DNA from: Mermis nigrescens
Taxonomy: Eukaryota; Nematoda; Enoplea; Mermithida; Mermithidae
Reading direction: 5' to 3'
Assembly: GCA_036768485.1 (NCBI GenBank)
Contig: JAVLUZ010000145.1
Location: 22,725,522 to 22,789,521 of the forward strand
DNA length: 64,000 bases
Below are positions 12,215 through 23,745 of the stretch, piece after piece. Position numbers and translations under genes: made by a program. The notes beneath the pieces are model-generated. The model saw nothing but the letters and a program-made list of their open reading frames with translations, was not told the DNA's origin and searched no databases. How positions within the stretch are numbered: the stretch's first letter is position 1; every line of letters begins with the position of its first letter.

Positions 12215-12717
12215 CAGTGGGATGGGGGATCCGGATCTAGTATACAACTTACCCCTACCCCAGCGTTTTTTAGCCAATCCATATAAGATACAGTAACCAA
12301 ACTTTACAAGGAGATAGCTATAAGCCTATGTACTAATCTGGCAAAATTGATTAACTTACGGTGTAAACTTACTGCTTTGAAAAAATTGAAAAACACTTAC
12401 TTTACTTTACTTTTAACTTACTTTAAACTTGCTTTTTGTTGAACTTACTTTTTTTATGTAGGATTTTGATTGAGTTACAAAAAACTGCTTTGTTTGAAAC
12501 CCACCGAATCGTTTACAATTTTTAGATGGCGTTAGTACGGTGTAAACTGTGAGTGTAAAGCAGTTAGTTTACATCAGTAAATTAATCAATTTTGCCAGAT
12601 TAGTACAATAGGCTTATAGCTATCTCCTTGTAAAGTTTGGTTACTGTAGCTTATATGGATCGACTAAAAACGCTGGGAGGTAAATTGTATACTAGATCCG
12701 GGGATCCTTCCACCCTG
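12215..12717. mobile_element. Long-TIR MITE, 503 bp
   Basis: The ends are CAGTGGGATGGGGGATCC and the complement of CAGGGTGGAAGGATCC. The inverted arms run about 140 bp with few differences; GGATCTAGTATACAA, AAACTTTACAAGGAGATAGC and CTAATCTGGCAAAATTGATT are present in both. The centre is a CTTACTTTA-rich low-complexity stretch. The CAG start suggests hAT type, but the flanking octamers AAATGTAA and AGTTAATT do not match. The left end shares its first bases with the H family. Confidence 0.75.
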
Positions 12718-13385
12718 AGTTAATTGTCCTCCCAGCCCTAAAAGCCAGAAATTTGTTAAACCCTTATTTTTGGAAAGAATTGCATTTTTTGGCCGTTTTT
12801 AGGAGTTTTTGGCCAAAAATTGATGGTTATTCATTACGCCCCCCCGAAATGACCGGAATCCCACCAACCAAAATTTTGAGCCGTCATTTGGTCTTGGGGG
12901 AGATCGTCACTCCTATTTGGGAGAGATCGTCACCCCCAGTTGGCCGTCCCCAGTCTCCAAATCCACAAAATCTTTGACCATATCTCCCAGCGGTTTCTGG
13001 AAAAATTAGCGTTTTTTGGCGGATTTTGGTCATTTTAGGCCGAAATTGGAGGTCATTTACGCACCTCCCTACCATCTAAAAATAGCCGGGGCCTCCCCCA
13101 CCCGAAATTACAAGCCGTGACGTGTGTGTGAAAATGTGTAAATCTAACGATGCGATATTTTTCGATACATAAAACGCCGAAAGTCTAGAAAATTTTAAAA
13201 TTAAGTCGGAAAAGCACCACGGAGAACATTCGACCCCCGCTTTTTGGCAAAAACCTGCGTTTTTAGCCATTTTTTACATGCTTTTTCCCACTTTTGACCT
13301 AAAAATTGGAAGCCAGCTACCCCTACCTCCTACAAATCGCTAGGTTCATCTTCCCTAGATTTCGAGCCGCTACATTGAGATCAAG
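12718..13385 (+). repeat. H-family, three successive degenerate copies
   Basis: Three units at about 12735-12900, 12940-13130 and 13195-13385. Each runs from a Phe/Leu-like TTTTTGGC block through a GGCCAAAAATTG-type motif to a C-rich block and a GAGCCG(T/C) motif. Spacing is irregular, so this is a cluster rather than a clean tandem array. Confidence 0.55.
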
Positions 13386-13852
13386 GTTCGATTTAATAAA
13401 ATTTATTTTAATGAATTATGAGCTATTTATTCGTAAAAAACGAGGCATTTGAAGGCAACATTTCAGTTTCCAAATATCAGGCTTTTAGAGTTTCGCTGAT
13501 ATTTTTAAAATTTTAGAAAAATTCAATTTCGCTTTACACTTCGGAATTAGTTTAAAGCTAAAATATCGTCAAAGAGACGAAGAAAAAACTTTGTTCCTGG
13601 CCCCCGAAATCAACCAGCTGCCATCTAGGTTTGGTGTAAAGCTAGTTTAACTCACTTAAAAAGCATAGGTACAATCTGTAAAGAATATAGCGCAGTTTAC
13701 ACAGCTATTAAGTTTACAAAGTTGACAAATTTTTCACCAAAGATTAGCAAAAAACGATCTAATTGATTTAAAAAGGAAGGGCACAAATATAAAACGATTG
13801 ATGTATTTTCCGATAAGAGAGAACTAACGTGTAAACTAAGTTATCCGTAACA
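13386..13852. other. Spacer, nothing recognised
   Basis: AT-rich, no frame of interest. Confidence 0.4.
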
Positions 13853-14065
13853 AGGCGGGATGTGGGATCCCCCATCAAAGTCGGACGTCCCCATTCCCCT
13901 AAGCCGGAAACATTCTCTGAAACCCTCCCCGATTTTCGAAGTAAATCGACTTTTCCGGCCGTTTTAGGTGTTTTTGGCCGTTTATGGCCAACAATGAGGT
14001 CATTTACCTCCCCCTCCCCAAATGGGCCGGGGACCCGCACCTAAAATTTTGAGCCGTTACATGTC
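13853..14065 (+). repeat. H-family copy
   Basis: Begins GTAACAAGGCGGGATGTGGG with GATCCCCCATCAAAGTCGG, followed by TTTTTGGCCGTTTATGGCC and a closing AAATTTTGAGCCGTTACATG. This is the clearest H unit with a start comparable to 12215 and 14546. Confidence 0.6.
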
Positions 14066-14545
14066 CGAACTTATCTTTTTATCCAAGGGAAATGTTAAAA
14101 CTAATACAATAGCGTCTGACTAATTTACACAATAAATAAACTGATTATACTTTGTTTCGAAATAAGAAAAGGAAGAAAACCGGTCCATAGCTAAATTTAA
14201 ATTCTATTATATATACTATTTATTATTTGCTTTTTAAATATTTACAAAGAATTGACAAATCGATAATAATCTCAATTCACTTTACGCAACGGCTTTATCG
14301 TCACATTTGCATATGCGAAACTTGAAGTAAAGTGATAGAATAAGCACTTTAAAATAAAAGACGCAAACGTATATCAAAAATTTCAAATATATACTTGATA
14401 GCAATACTTTGCATTCGTTTCTAAAGAATAAATTTTAATTTTATTTTCCTACGAAAGTTTTTAATGAAAATTCAACTGTCAAACACAAATACCATCGACT
14501 GAATTAATCAGAATGATTTTGAAATTGATATAAACAAACGTATAA
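14066..14545. other. AT-rich spacer, nothing recognised
   Basis: No frame, tandem repeat or transposon end seen. Confidence 0.45.
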
Positions 14546-14752
14546 CAGGAGGGATGGAGGATCTCTCATCCAAATTTGGTTGTTCCATATCATCCAGGGT
14601 CAGAAGAATTCTCAACCTCCCCCCGATTTTTGGAGAAAACTTGCGTTATTCGGCTTCATAATTTCTGGCCAAAAATTAGTGGTCGTATACCCTAACCCTC
14701 TAACACTAGCCGGGGCCCCACACCCAATATTACGAGCCGTTATATGTACGGA
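14546..14752 (+). repeat. H-family copy ending at a MITE insertion
   Basis: Starts CAGGAGGGATGGAGGATC and runs to ACGAGCCGTTATATGTACGGA, where it is interrupted by the hAT-type MITE at 14753. It resumes after the duplicated octamer at 15022. Confidence 0.6.
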
Positions 14753-15021
14753 CGGGCCCGTATCCAGGATCCGGCCAAGGTGGGGGGCGGACCCAACATA
14801 AACTGGTCTATATCTCGGGAAATTCGTTGGGATAGCTCGCAAAAACCGCGTTTTTCGACTTTTTCGACATGCTCATCCATGAAGATAATAAAATTCGCAC
14901 TTTTTCAAAAAAATTGTCTCACTCAAAAAGCTATATATAGAAAAAGTCATTTTTTGGTCGCGCTTGAAACGGCCAAGGGGGGGCGGCCGCCCCCCCCCGC
15001 TATCCATTGAATACGGCCCTG
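14753..15021 (+). mobile_element. hAT-type MITE (GGCCGC family), 269 bp, perfect TSD
   Basis: It is flanked on both sides by TGTACGGA (14745-14752 and 15022-15029), an exact 8-bp duplication typical of hAT transposition. The ends are CGGGCCCGTATCCAGG and the complement of CAGGGCCGTATTCAATGG. Internal landmarks (CTCGCAAAAACCGCG, TTTTTGGTCGCGCTTG, GGGCGGCCGCCCCC) are shared with 7050-7420. No transposase. The preserved TSD suggests a recent insertion relative to neighbouring copies. Confidence 0.85.
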
Positions 15022-15309
15022 TGTACGGATATACGTTTATAAACTAATTTAGCATGTACCTACCTGAACAAAAGTTCGTTGGCCCTGTGAAATTCGTATC
15101 GAGCATTTCTACAAATAACTCTTAACGGTTGATCGGCTAATCTAGAGAATGCGTCCAGCTGTCGCAGGAATGCATAAATTGTTTGAATGCTCTGAATAAG
15201 CGGATTGCGTATTCACACGTTTGTTTATCTTTCAACAATAAAATGCGCAGCCAAAGCTCAGTTAAAAATATGATGGAAATTGAAGTTGCTCGTTCAATGT
15301 TTATGAAAG

Positions 15310-16357
15310 CTTGTCTCCCCCCATCGACCCAAAATACTTGGCGAGATAAAGAATGGATAAGTAATTTGCAATGATTTTTGGCCGTCAGTGACACGGTTTT
15401 TTAGTATTCGACAAAGATTTTTCCCGATGTACAACGACTTTTCGGGACCGTCTTTTTACATGTACAAAGATTTTGTGGAAGACAAAAACTGCAAAAGAGG
15501 TCTGAAATTCGCAAAAATTTTCGGTGGTTCGCGGATGAGTAAATGTATGTCCTATATATCTTTATATTGGCAGAAATTGCATTTCGAAAAAAATGTCAAA
15601 TTTTTCGGCGCTTCGCGCCGTTTTAAGACAATTTTTAGTAATTTTTGCCCTCAGAAACCCAGAAATTAGCTGAAACACACTACCAAAGGTCGAAAAACTC
15701 TGCTTCTACCGTGCTCAAATCGCTACTGTACCATATTATAGTATCCAAAACTTTGTGTGTACAAAATGTACAAAAACTTTTAGGGACCATTTTTGTACAT
15801 GTACAAACGAACCTTGTACAAAAAAATACTGGTCAGTGATCATAATTTCTTAAAGTTCTCCGGCGCATTGCGCCGAATAATACCTGTTAATGACATATTT
15901 ACTTTCTTAGCCGCCTGGAAGCAATATTTTTGCACAACGAATAGGTTTCAAAACGATTTCGAGAGCAGAAACAACTGTGTTACACAGTTTTCTTCTACTT
16001 TAGAGCATAATTTTAGAAAATTTATAATGCTCCGCGTCAAATGCTAAAAATACAGTAAATCGAGCAATAATTCAAGCTTAGCGTCCTTCTGCCGAAAAGT
16101 TCACAAATTCTTGGACGTTTCACGCAATCTAAAGTTAAAGAAATTTATTGATTTCATCGCAAAATACTGGTCGGAAATTTCAAAATGTTTCGAAAGAATT
16201 TTGTGCCTAAAGCGATTTTAAATTAAATTAGACAACGTAAAATATCGAAATAACGCTATTTTACACGTGAAGAGCAAATTTTCGGACCTATTTTCGACTA
16301 GTGTTGAAAAAGTTGGGGAAAGGCTCCTCCTTAAGAATATCCTAGATCCGCCACTTG
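15310..16357 (-). repeat. E-family copy, reversed, split by a TGTACA MITE
   Basis: The reversed E landmarks are GGCGAGATAAAGAATGGAT, TGATTTTTGGCCGTCAGTGA (interrupted), CCGGCGCATTGCGCCG near 15862, and ATCCTAGATCCGCCACTTG at the end (16357). Removing 15392-15831 plus one octamer restores the same order as at 28300-28400 and 35180-35290. It is older than the MITE it hosts. Confidence 0.65.
15392..15831 (+). mobile_element. TGTACA-family hAT-type MITE, 440 bp, perfect TSD
   Basis: It is flanked by GTCAGTGA at 15384-15391 and 15832-15839. The left end is CACGGTTTTTTAGTATTCG and the right end is the complement of CAGTATTTTTTTGTACAAGG. The body contains TTTACATGTACAAAG and TTTGTACATGTACAAAC palindromes plus a CGGCGCTTCGCGCCG hairpin at about 15606. 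Three further copies with TSDs lie at 36706, 48499 and 62184 (reverse). No coding capacity. Confidence 0.88.
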
Positions 16358-16388
16358 GTAATAGGTAATAGTTGCCTTACACAGGCAC

Positions 16389-18193
16389 TAGGGATGCAAA
16401 GGGTAGATAATTTCAGTGTATTCGGGTTCGGGTTCGGGTTCGCTCAGTCAACTCCAGTTTATTCGGGTTCGGATTCGGGTATTCAGATCAATATCCGATC
16501 GGCTTCGGGTTCGGGTAGTTCAGCAAACATATACGCATGCATTTTTTTGGTTTTAGTACACCTTGATCTTACAATGTCAATATCAATCTTATACATTTTT
16601 CAGTGCTTACTAGACACAATGGAGGCTTCTGGGGTCCTTTTGACCATCAAGAAGACAAGAAGTCCACAATAGGACAAAAAAATGGGAAAAAATATCATTG
16701 AGCAGTAAAAAGGTAGCTTTCGTGTTCTAATGCTTACTCACATAGATAAAGCCCAAAAATTTTCGGTCTTTCTTCATTTCCATCCGACCCCCAGGCTAAA
16801 TTCACCTCTCAGACCATCCGTCCTCTGCATCAATGATGCATTCTATTTCTATTTTGGATTGGGTACCAACTTTGGTTTACGACTTTTATTAGTGCATTTT
16901 AGCGATTTCTGGGTCTCTGACAATAAAAAGGGCAATAATTTGTGAATGCAGCGCGAAGCGCCGTAAAACTTTTCATCTTTAGCGTTCTCAGTTTGAATTT
17001 GAATTAAAAGCTTCAGAAAATTTATTTGGCATAAACGCGAAACAATTTTCTCATTCTCATCGTCTGAAACAAAGTTTTGAGGTTTTTTTAAAGACAGATA
17101 TTGTATAGGTATGTATAAATTGCCAAACTCGTAGAAAATAATTTGCATACCTTGCATGAGCTTTGCATCCCACTCAAGACTTATATAAATGCTCTGTGCT
17201 ACCATTGGAAAAATCCCTCTTATTGTTCGTGTCTCTCATTAAGCATTTTTCTCATTACAATAGAAGTATATTTTTCTGGCAATTATTTAATTTTTTAGTA
17301 GCTGTTTTAATTTAATTAATTCGCTAAAACATGCATGTACAGGAGCCTATAGGATTTTTTATAGTAATGACCCTATATTTCGGGATATATTCGGCAATAT
17401 GCAGAATAAAAAGCATTTTTTACGTTTCCGAAGACGTTCTATCCATTATATATGATCAAAAGATTCGAATTTGAAAAAAAATATTATTTTCACCCAATAG
17501 GCTATGAAAAATGACGTTTTTTTTCCGACCGCGCTTTAGCCAAACTTATGTAAAATGACAATCTTACGGAGCGAAGCGCCGAAGTTTTGAGATTTTTCGA
17601 TAAACAGGTGCCACTTTTAATTAATTTCCCACGCATTATCTTACCTTTCCGAATTTATTTTTGGGCTAAGGAGATGAGGGGCGGCGCCCCCCACCCCCTG
17701 TGTGCGCTCATTTATATTTATATGCCAAAACATAGCCAAAGCAATGCCTAGGATCATATTGAGACTAGAGCTAAGGATAATTTCAACTGCAAAGTTTGCT
17801 CAATTTATCCTGCGGGAATAAATCAATAGCTCCCTAGCTAAAAAGCTGCTATTTATGAAGTTTAAGTTGATAGAAACAACAAATCCTACCAATCAATGAC
17901 CAAACAATAAAAAAATTAAATTAAATTAAATGATTGAGAAAAAAGATGCGATTGAGAAAAAAAGAGGATTGTGAAAAAAAATAAAACATTAAATGATTGA
18001 GAAAAAAGGGGCGCGAAGCCTGGAAATTTTTCAAGTTTTGACGTAAAATTGTGGCATTTCGGTGTTTGAAAATACCCGAATAAACCCGAATAAATTGTAA
18101 AAACATTCGGGTTCGGGTTCGAATGGTCAAATTAAATTTATTCGGGTTCGGGTTCGGGTCCTGAATTTTGTTCGGGTACCCGTTGCATCCCTG
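16389..18193. mobile_element. hAT-type element with TTCGGG subterminal repeats, 1805 bp
   Basis: The flanking octamers ACAGGCAC (16381-16388) and ATAGGCAC (18194-18201) match at 7 of 8. The ends are TAGGGATGCAAAGGGTA and the complement of CAGGGATGCAACGGGTA. Both subterminal zones carry runs of the hexamer TTCGGG (about 16423-16470 and 18105-18160). The interior holds GCGCGAAGCGCC hairpins near 16949 and 17575 and a degenerate GGCCGC-type insertion at about 17340-17700. No transposase frame, so an internally replaced non-autonomous copy. Confidence 0.8.
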
Positions 18194-18201
18194 ATAGGCA
18201 C

Positions 18202-18899
18202 TAAAAATTACAAATTACGCGTATTTTAGACATTAGGTAATAATTGGACATTTCTAATGAAGCCAGCTTTTGTCCTTACTTTTAATGCGATTAATTAGAC
18301 AGATTTGTAGTTAATAAGGACAGATGCATTCAAAAATTTCAAAAGGATTATGAAGAAAACGGAGAATTTGGACCCGAGAGCATGAGATAATATTTAGGTA
18401 ACAAGAGCATGCTTGTAAATACATGAAAATGAGCAAAAAAATTAATTCTAATTGCAAACTCTTTTCAATACGTCTATAAGAATTTACAACAGTCGAACCT
18501 ATCCTACAATTTTACTCTTATCCTAAAATTCTTACATTATAATCAAAATGAGAGACCCTTTCTTCATTTTTAATTGAATTTAACAGATTTTCTCAACTAA
18601 GGCAACAAAAATAATCATTTTATCATCTATTAGACGAATGTTAAAAGAAGAAAGACAGAAATAGTTTCTTTTTCAGCCCTAAGAAGTCCTAAGAAATAAT
18701 TATCATAGTCAAGCGTGATCGAATCAATAGCTGTCATATTAACAGAAGACCCGATAAAAATCGAAGTCAAATCAAACGGGAATCGAAGTCAATCGAAATC
18801 GAAAGGGACCGAAATCTACATACCCGCGAATATGTTAGTACTTATTCGTCGAAATAAAAACTAAATTGAAATCAAATTAATAGGCTGGCTGCATATTCA
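18202..18899. other. AT-rich spacer
   Basis: Nothing recognised apart from short AATCGAAGTCAAATC-like iterations near 18760-18810. Confidence 0.4.
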
Positions 18900-19265
18900 A
18901 TACCACTATATATGGTCTTAGGGGGTTGAGGGTTTCACCCCTGCCCCCTCCAGAAAAATTTACACCCCCTTCCTTCCGCAAAAATTTTTTCACCTCCCCC
19001 GCAGAACTAACGATTTTTGCCAAAAGTTCCAGAAATTTTCCTGAAAATTTGCAGAAAAAGCGCTTTTTTAAGCGTTTTAAGCCATCTATTTGCTCAAAAG
19101 TGTCAAATTTTCGACGCTTCGCGCCATATAGGTACTCATGTTTTGATCCACATATTGCTCAATTTGTTCGGCTTTTTTGATAGTGTTTAATTCTCTCACG
19201 TTTTCATGCTCTAGAAAGATAGAGCGTCGTCAGAAATACCAAAAACGATGTTTTTGACACGTACC
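18900..19265 (-). repeat. D-family copy, reversed
   Basis: Reading right to left it follows the D order: ACATCGTTTTTGGTATTTCT, GACGACGCTCTATC, the hairpin region (TCGACGCTTCGCGCC near 19106 on the plus strand), CAAATAGATGGC, and the GTGAAACCCTCAACCCCC end. The forward frame at 18926-19180 is repeat-derived. Confidence 0.65.
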
Positions 19266-19289
19266 CACTACACAAGAGCATCTGGTTGA

Positions 19290-20290
19290 GGGCGTATTAC
19301 TCCATGCGCACAAGAGCATGGAGGGTGAGTGAGGGGATATTACTTCCCCTGAGCTTTATAAAACTGATAGCTATATAGGATTTTGGTCGAAAAACTATTG
19401 CCTTATAGCCTTTTTCTCTCAGAAAATTAACTATATAGCCTTTTTAGGCTCCGAAAACTAGCCATATAGTCATTTTTGCAGCTCAGAAATGCTTTAAAGT
19501 TGTCTTTTCTGAGCTTTTAAAGGATATATATTACTATTGTATTGACTCCAAAAGGAGATGCATAGCTATTTTTAGTCCAAAAAGGCTACATAGCTACGTT
19601 CGTGAGTACAAAAGGCTTTTTCTTTGCTGAAAATGCTTAAAAACGATTGTTTTAAAGCGATTCCATCCTTTTTTCCGCTATAGAACTGTTTTTTACTAAG
19701 CATATAGCCATCAACCGATTTTCGGTTTTCACCCCGTCCGCCCCCTTCTGAAAGTTCGACCTTACGCACCTATGCTCCCTCTAAGCTTTGAAAACTGATA
19801 GCTTAGCTATACAGAATTTCGGCGGGTAAATTATCGCTATATAGCCTTTTAAGCTCAGAAAATCAGCTATTTGGCCTTTTTGAGCTCAGAAAGCTAGCCA
19901 TATAGTCTTTTTTGATCTTAGAAATGCTATATAAGTGTCTCTTCTAAGTTTTAAAAGGAAATATAGCTATTTTATCGACTCCAAAAACATCTAAACAACT
20001 ATTTTTAGTCACAAAAGGGCTATTAAGATGGAATGTTGGAATGCTAAACAATTTTAAAAATTTTAAAAATTTAACAAACATTTTTAAATGCTCAAAAACG
20101 ATTGTTTTAAGGCGATTCCGCCTTTTTCCGCTATAAAACCGGTTTTTACGAAGCACATAGCTATCTACCGATTTTATGTTTTCACCCCCCCTGAAAGTTC
20201 AGCCTTGCGCATCTATGGTACCCAATACTTTTGGGTCCAAGAAAAGCACTTTAAAATTTCACCCCTTCCACCATAATCCCCATGCTGTGC
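19290..20290. repeat. S-family repeat, two successive copies
   Basis: Two about 470-bp copies lie head to tail (about 19300-19760 and 19765-20230). Each repeats the theme CTATATAGCCTTTTT...AGCTCAGAAA several times, followed by TATTGACTCCAAAAGGAG, AAAACGATTGTTTTAA, a GCGATTCC block and a C-rich end. A partial third copy is at 24735-24970. No coding content. Confidence 0.65.
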
Positions 20291-21704
20291 ATGTCTGAAT
20301 ACCACATATTTCTTCTACTGAGTTATTCAGTTCAAATGGGACTAAACTGTTTGCGCATATCGGTTTTTACTCAGCCTCACGCGATGTAATCAAGATTTTC
20401 AAATTCATGTACGTTTACATGATTTTAGGAGTTTGAAAGGGAACTTCACCCCGTGCAAAAAGCCTTTCATCCCTGCCATGCAAAAATTTTTTGCCAAAAC
20501 GAATCGTAAAAAATGACCCGTTTCAAGCGCTTCGAGCATAAATTCAAAGGCACTATGATTCAATTTGTAAATCGGGCCCACCAACCATATTTTGTTACAA
20601 CTTTATTGAATTTCCTTGAATCTTTCCTGATAGTTCTTTACGCTTATATCGTCTAAAATGAAATGACATCGTCAGAAATGCCAAATTTTTTGTTTTTGAA
20701 GAAAATTTCGAAGTTCTCAACTTTCGCGCATATATTTCGAAATTATCAATCGTTTCATATCTTTAAATCTTACTGCTTTTCAAATTATCGATGGAAAAAT
20801 ATCCTTATTAAGCGAGTACCTAAGCCCTAAATAAGGCTTTGCTTGTCATTTATAACAAAACGGATCAGATGTTTTGTCAGTGAAAATGAGGTGAAATAGT
20901 CGACCCACCACCCACCCGCTTATGCCAGAGAGGAATCAAGATAGATAACAGAAAATACACTTAAAAATTAACAAAGACGTTGAAAACGTTCGACAAACTA
21001 TAATGTAATATTTTAATTCATAGTTTATATTATTGTATTATTATTGTAATATATATTATGCCATATTATTTTTTGTTTATATTGTGTCATAATATTTATG
21101 TTTTAATTTTTATACTTTATATTACTGTAGAAGAAACTTTAATAAAAAATAAAAAACAAACCACACAAACTACAATATGCGGCCATTGGATCGAGGAGAC
21201 TCGAATATTACAGAATGAACGAGACCTTCTCTAACTAGAATGACTGAAGTATTTCTCCTTATTTGAAAAACAGTGCGAAAAAATGCGCCAAGTACGAGTA
21301 TGATGACGGCTGATTAGAAATGGGCAAATTTTTCACGTTTTTTTCGGCCACCGCGGGCAATAAACTGCGCCTTGGCTAACTGACCAATCAGACTGCGAAA
21401 AAAGCGTAATTACGGACGATAAAAAGAGAGCTCGAAGCCAATTAGGATAAAAAACGAAGATGCTATCCCACGAGACGACTTAGAGCAATTTCGTTAATTG
21501 AAAGCCAAGATGGGCATCTTCGAGTACCAAAAAAATGATCTGATATAAAAATGATAGCGGCCAGAAAATTGACTGGATCGTTGCCAGGGACTTTTTGTCC
21601 GGGAAACGAATTGCGGCTCGAATAATTAACATTTAATGTTGAATAGATCGTTGGCAAGCGTATCGTGAATAAGAATTTTTAGTTATTACGGCCCCGAGGG
21701 ATTC
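20291..21704. other. No recognisable gene
   Basis: The 20990-21170 segment is a strongly AT-rich TATTATTGTAATAT tract. The 21180-21700 segment is CpG-containing non-repeat sequence with no coding signature. Confidence 0.45.
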
Positions 21705-21907
21705 ATGTGACAGGGGGATGGGGGATCTTTTTTTTGGAAAAATTGAATTTTTTGGACTATTTTGTGGCGTTTCTGACGATGCTCCGTCTTTCTTGAGCGT
21801 AAAAACATAAGAAAATATAAAAAATAGAAGCATTGAAATAACATGAAGAAAATATAGTCAAAAAAATGAGTATGTGGCGCGAAGCGCCTAAAATTCGATT
21901 ATTTCTG
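21705..21907 (+). repeat. D-family copy, left half
   Basis: D order from GGGGGATGGGGGATC through GTGGCGTTTCTGACGATG to ATGTGGCGCGAAGCGCC and AAAATTCGATTATTTCTG, where it stops abruptly at an inverted-minisatellite element. The matching right half resumes at 23533. Confidence 0.65.
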
Positions 21908-23532
21908 AACACCCCACCAGTCCCAACAGCCAAACCGTATCAACAGCCCGACCATCCCAACAGCCCCACCAAAAATCCCAACAGCCCCACCCGTCCCAAC
22001 AGCCCCACCAGTCCCAACAGCCCACCGTCCGAAGAGCCCCACCAATAGTCCCAACAACCCAACCAATCCCAACGGCCCCACCAATCCCAACGGCCCCACC
22101 AATCCCAAAAGCCCCACCGTCCCAACAACCCCACAGTCTCAACAGCCCCACCGTCTCAACAGCCCCACCGTCTTAACAGCCCCACCAATAATCCCAAAAA
22201 CCCCACTAGTCCCAAGAGCCCCACCATTCCCAGCAGTTCCACCGTTCCAGCAGTCCTACCATTCCAACAGTCGCACTATCCCAGCCACACATAAGCGTAA
22301 GGGAGGGGATGTTTAGAGTGTAACCTCCGAACCCGGAATTCTGGAAATCCCCCAAATTATGGTAAACCCCCAGAATTCTATTTTTAGCACATTTTTCGGT
22401 CACTTTACCCCACCAGACCCGTAGAATTTGTTCACTACTAATGTTGGTTCCAACTGCCCCACTATTATAATCATAAATGCAAAGCACGACCAGTCTGGAG
22501 AATGAGTTCTGAACCAAAAATGACCTCAAAACTGGTATGAATGTTAAAACAGCGTAAAAACTATGCTAATCCACATTTTCTGACTATTTTGAAACAGATT
22601 GGCATGAAAGTTTTGATTTTCATCTAATTTTAACACTTGCCTTTCTTTTTTTTACTAAAACATTTTTCATTTTTTCTGGCAGTCTAGACTAGACCAGAAT
22701 GAGCAGGAATCTAATCTTGCGAGATGACACGAATGAGGCAAAATCCCGGATTGCGCAAAAATGCTGAAGCTTCAATTCTGGCGGGTCTACCAGTTTCTCA
22801 GGTAGAGTTATTCTGAAAATGTAAACCTGCACGCTCGTGTATGGTCTTGATGAAATATACGAAGTCGAAAAATAGTCAAAAAATATCTTCCCTAGAAAAT
22901 TAATATTGCCTGATTTTATTATATAAAATAACATGTACTTGAGATAATATATACTTAAACAATATGTGAAAATGTTGAATAACACATGGCGGAATGTATA
23001 AGTACATCGTTATTTATTTTATTTAATCGCTATGTATATAAAAGAGAACGCAAATCGATTTAGAAATCATTTTAACGAGCTTAGAAAAAAATGCAGACGC
23101 AGCAGGTGCAGCATGCAGCTACAATTGAGCGGTACGTACTTTCCTATACCTAAATTGTACGTGCATGCTGTTATTAAATGATCAAACGGAGCCCGTGTAA
23201 GTTCTATGTTTCAAAAGTACATCCGCAAAACGCATTTCTCGTATAATAGCGATTGCGGTAATGGTGGGGCTGCTGGGATTACCGGTGGGGCTATTGGGAC
23301 GATGGGCTGTTGGGACGGTGGGGCTGTTGGGACGGTGGGGCTGTTGGGATTAGTGGGGCTGTTCGGATTGGTGGGGCTGTTCGGATTGGTGGGGCTGTTG
23401 GGATTATTGGTGGAGCTGTTGGAGTGGGGCTGTTGGGACGGGTGGGGCTGTTGGGATTTTCGGTGAGGCTGTTGGGACGGTGGGGCTGTTAGGGGGACGG
23501 TGGGGCTGTTGGGACTGGTGGGGCTGTTGAGA
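21908..23532. mobile_element. Foldback-like element with inverted minisatellite arms
   Basis: The left arm (about 21908-22285) is a tandem array of CCCAACAGCCCCACCAGT units of 15-18 bp. The right arm (about 23262-23532) is the same motif reversed (GGTGGGGCTGTTGGGA). The two arms enclose about 970 bp that includes an I-family piece and AT-rich sequence. The whole block sits precisely between the two halves of a D copy, and an AAAATTCGA motif is present on both sides, consistent with insertion. This is the architecture of Foldback elements. Glycine-rich frames across the arms are products of the repeat. Confidence 0.7.
22290..22480 (+). repeat. I-family repeat inside the foldback centre
   Basis: Shares with 40440-40600 and 42015-42315 a series of short C-rich clauses: ACCCCCAGAATTCTATTTTT, TAGCACATTTTTCGGTCA, then CCCCACCAGACCCGTAGAAT. 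It may be host sequence trapped in the element or an original component of it. Confidence 0.5.
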
Positions 23533-23745
23533 CATCACCAAAAATTCGACACTATTGAGCAAACAGATAGCTAAAAATGCTATAAAACACAGCATCTATT
23601 CCAGGAATGTTTTCGGAAACTTTTTGGAAAATCGTGAATTTAGGGAAGTAAAAAAATTTCGAAGGGAGCTTGAAAACGTGTAAAGGGGGAGTCCAAACTG
23701 ACCAAACCTCCCACAAGACCATGTATATATGGGAGCCCCAAACCC
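23533..23745 (+). repeat. D-family copy, right half
   Basis: Resumes with AAAAATTCGACACTATTGAG, CAAACAGATAGCTAAAAATG, a TTTTCGGAAACTTTTTGG block and GGGAGTCCAAACTG, and so completes the copy interrupted at 21907. Confidence 0.6.

Noticed and set aside
16423..18160. TTCGGG hexamer runs as telomeric or interstitial telomere repeats
   Set aside because: The runs are short, lie symmetrically just inside TSD-flanked transposon ends, and are not the TTAGG motif expected for insects.
21888..22151. Reverse frames rich in GLVGLLGLVG, looking like a silk- or collagen-like protein
   Set aside because: They arise from translating the CCCAACAGCCCCACC minisatellite arm. All frames are equally open and the opposite array at 23.3 kb gives the same peptides.
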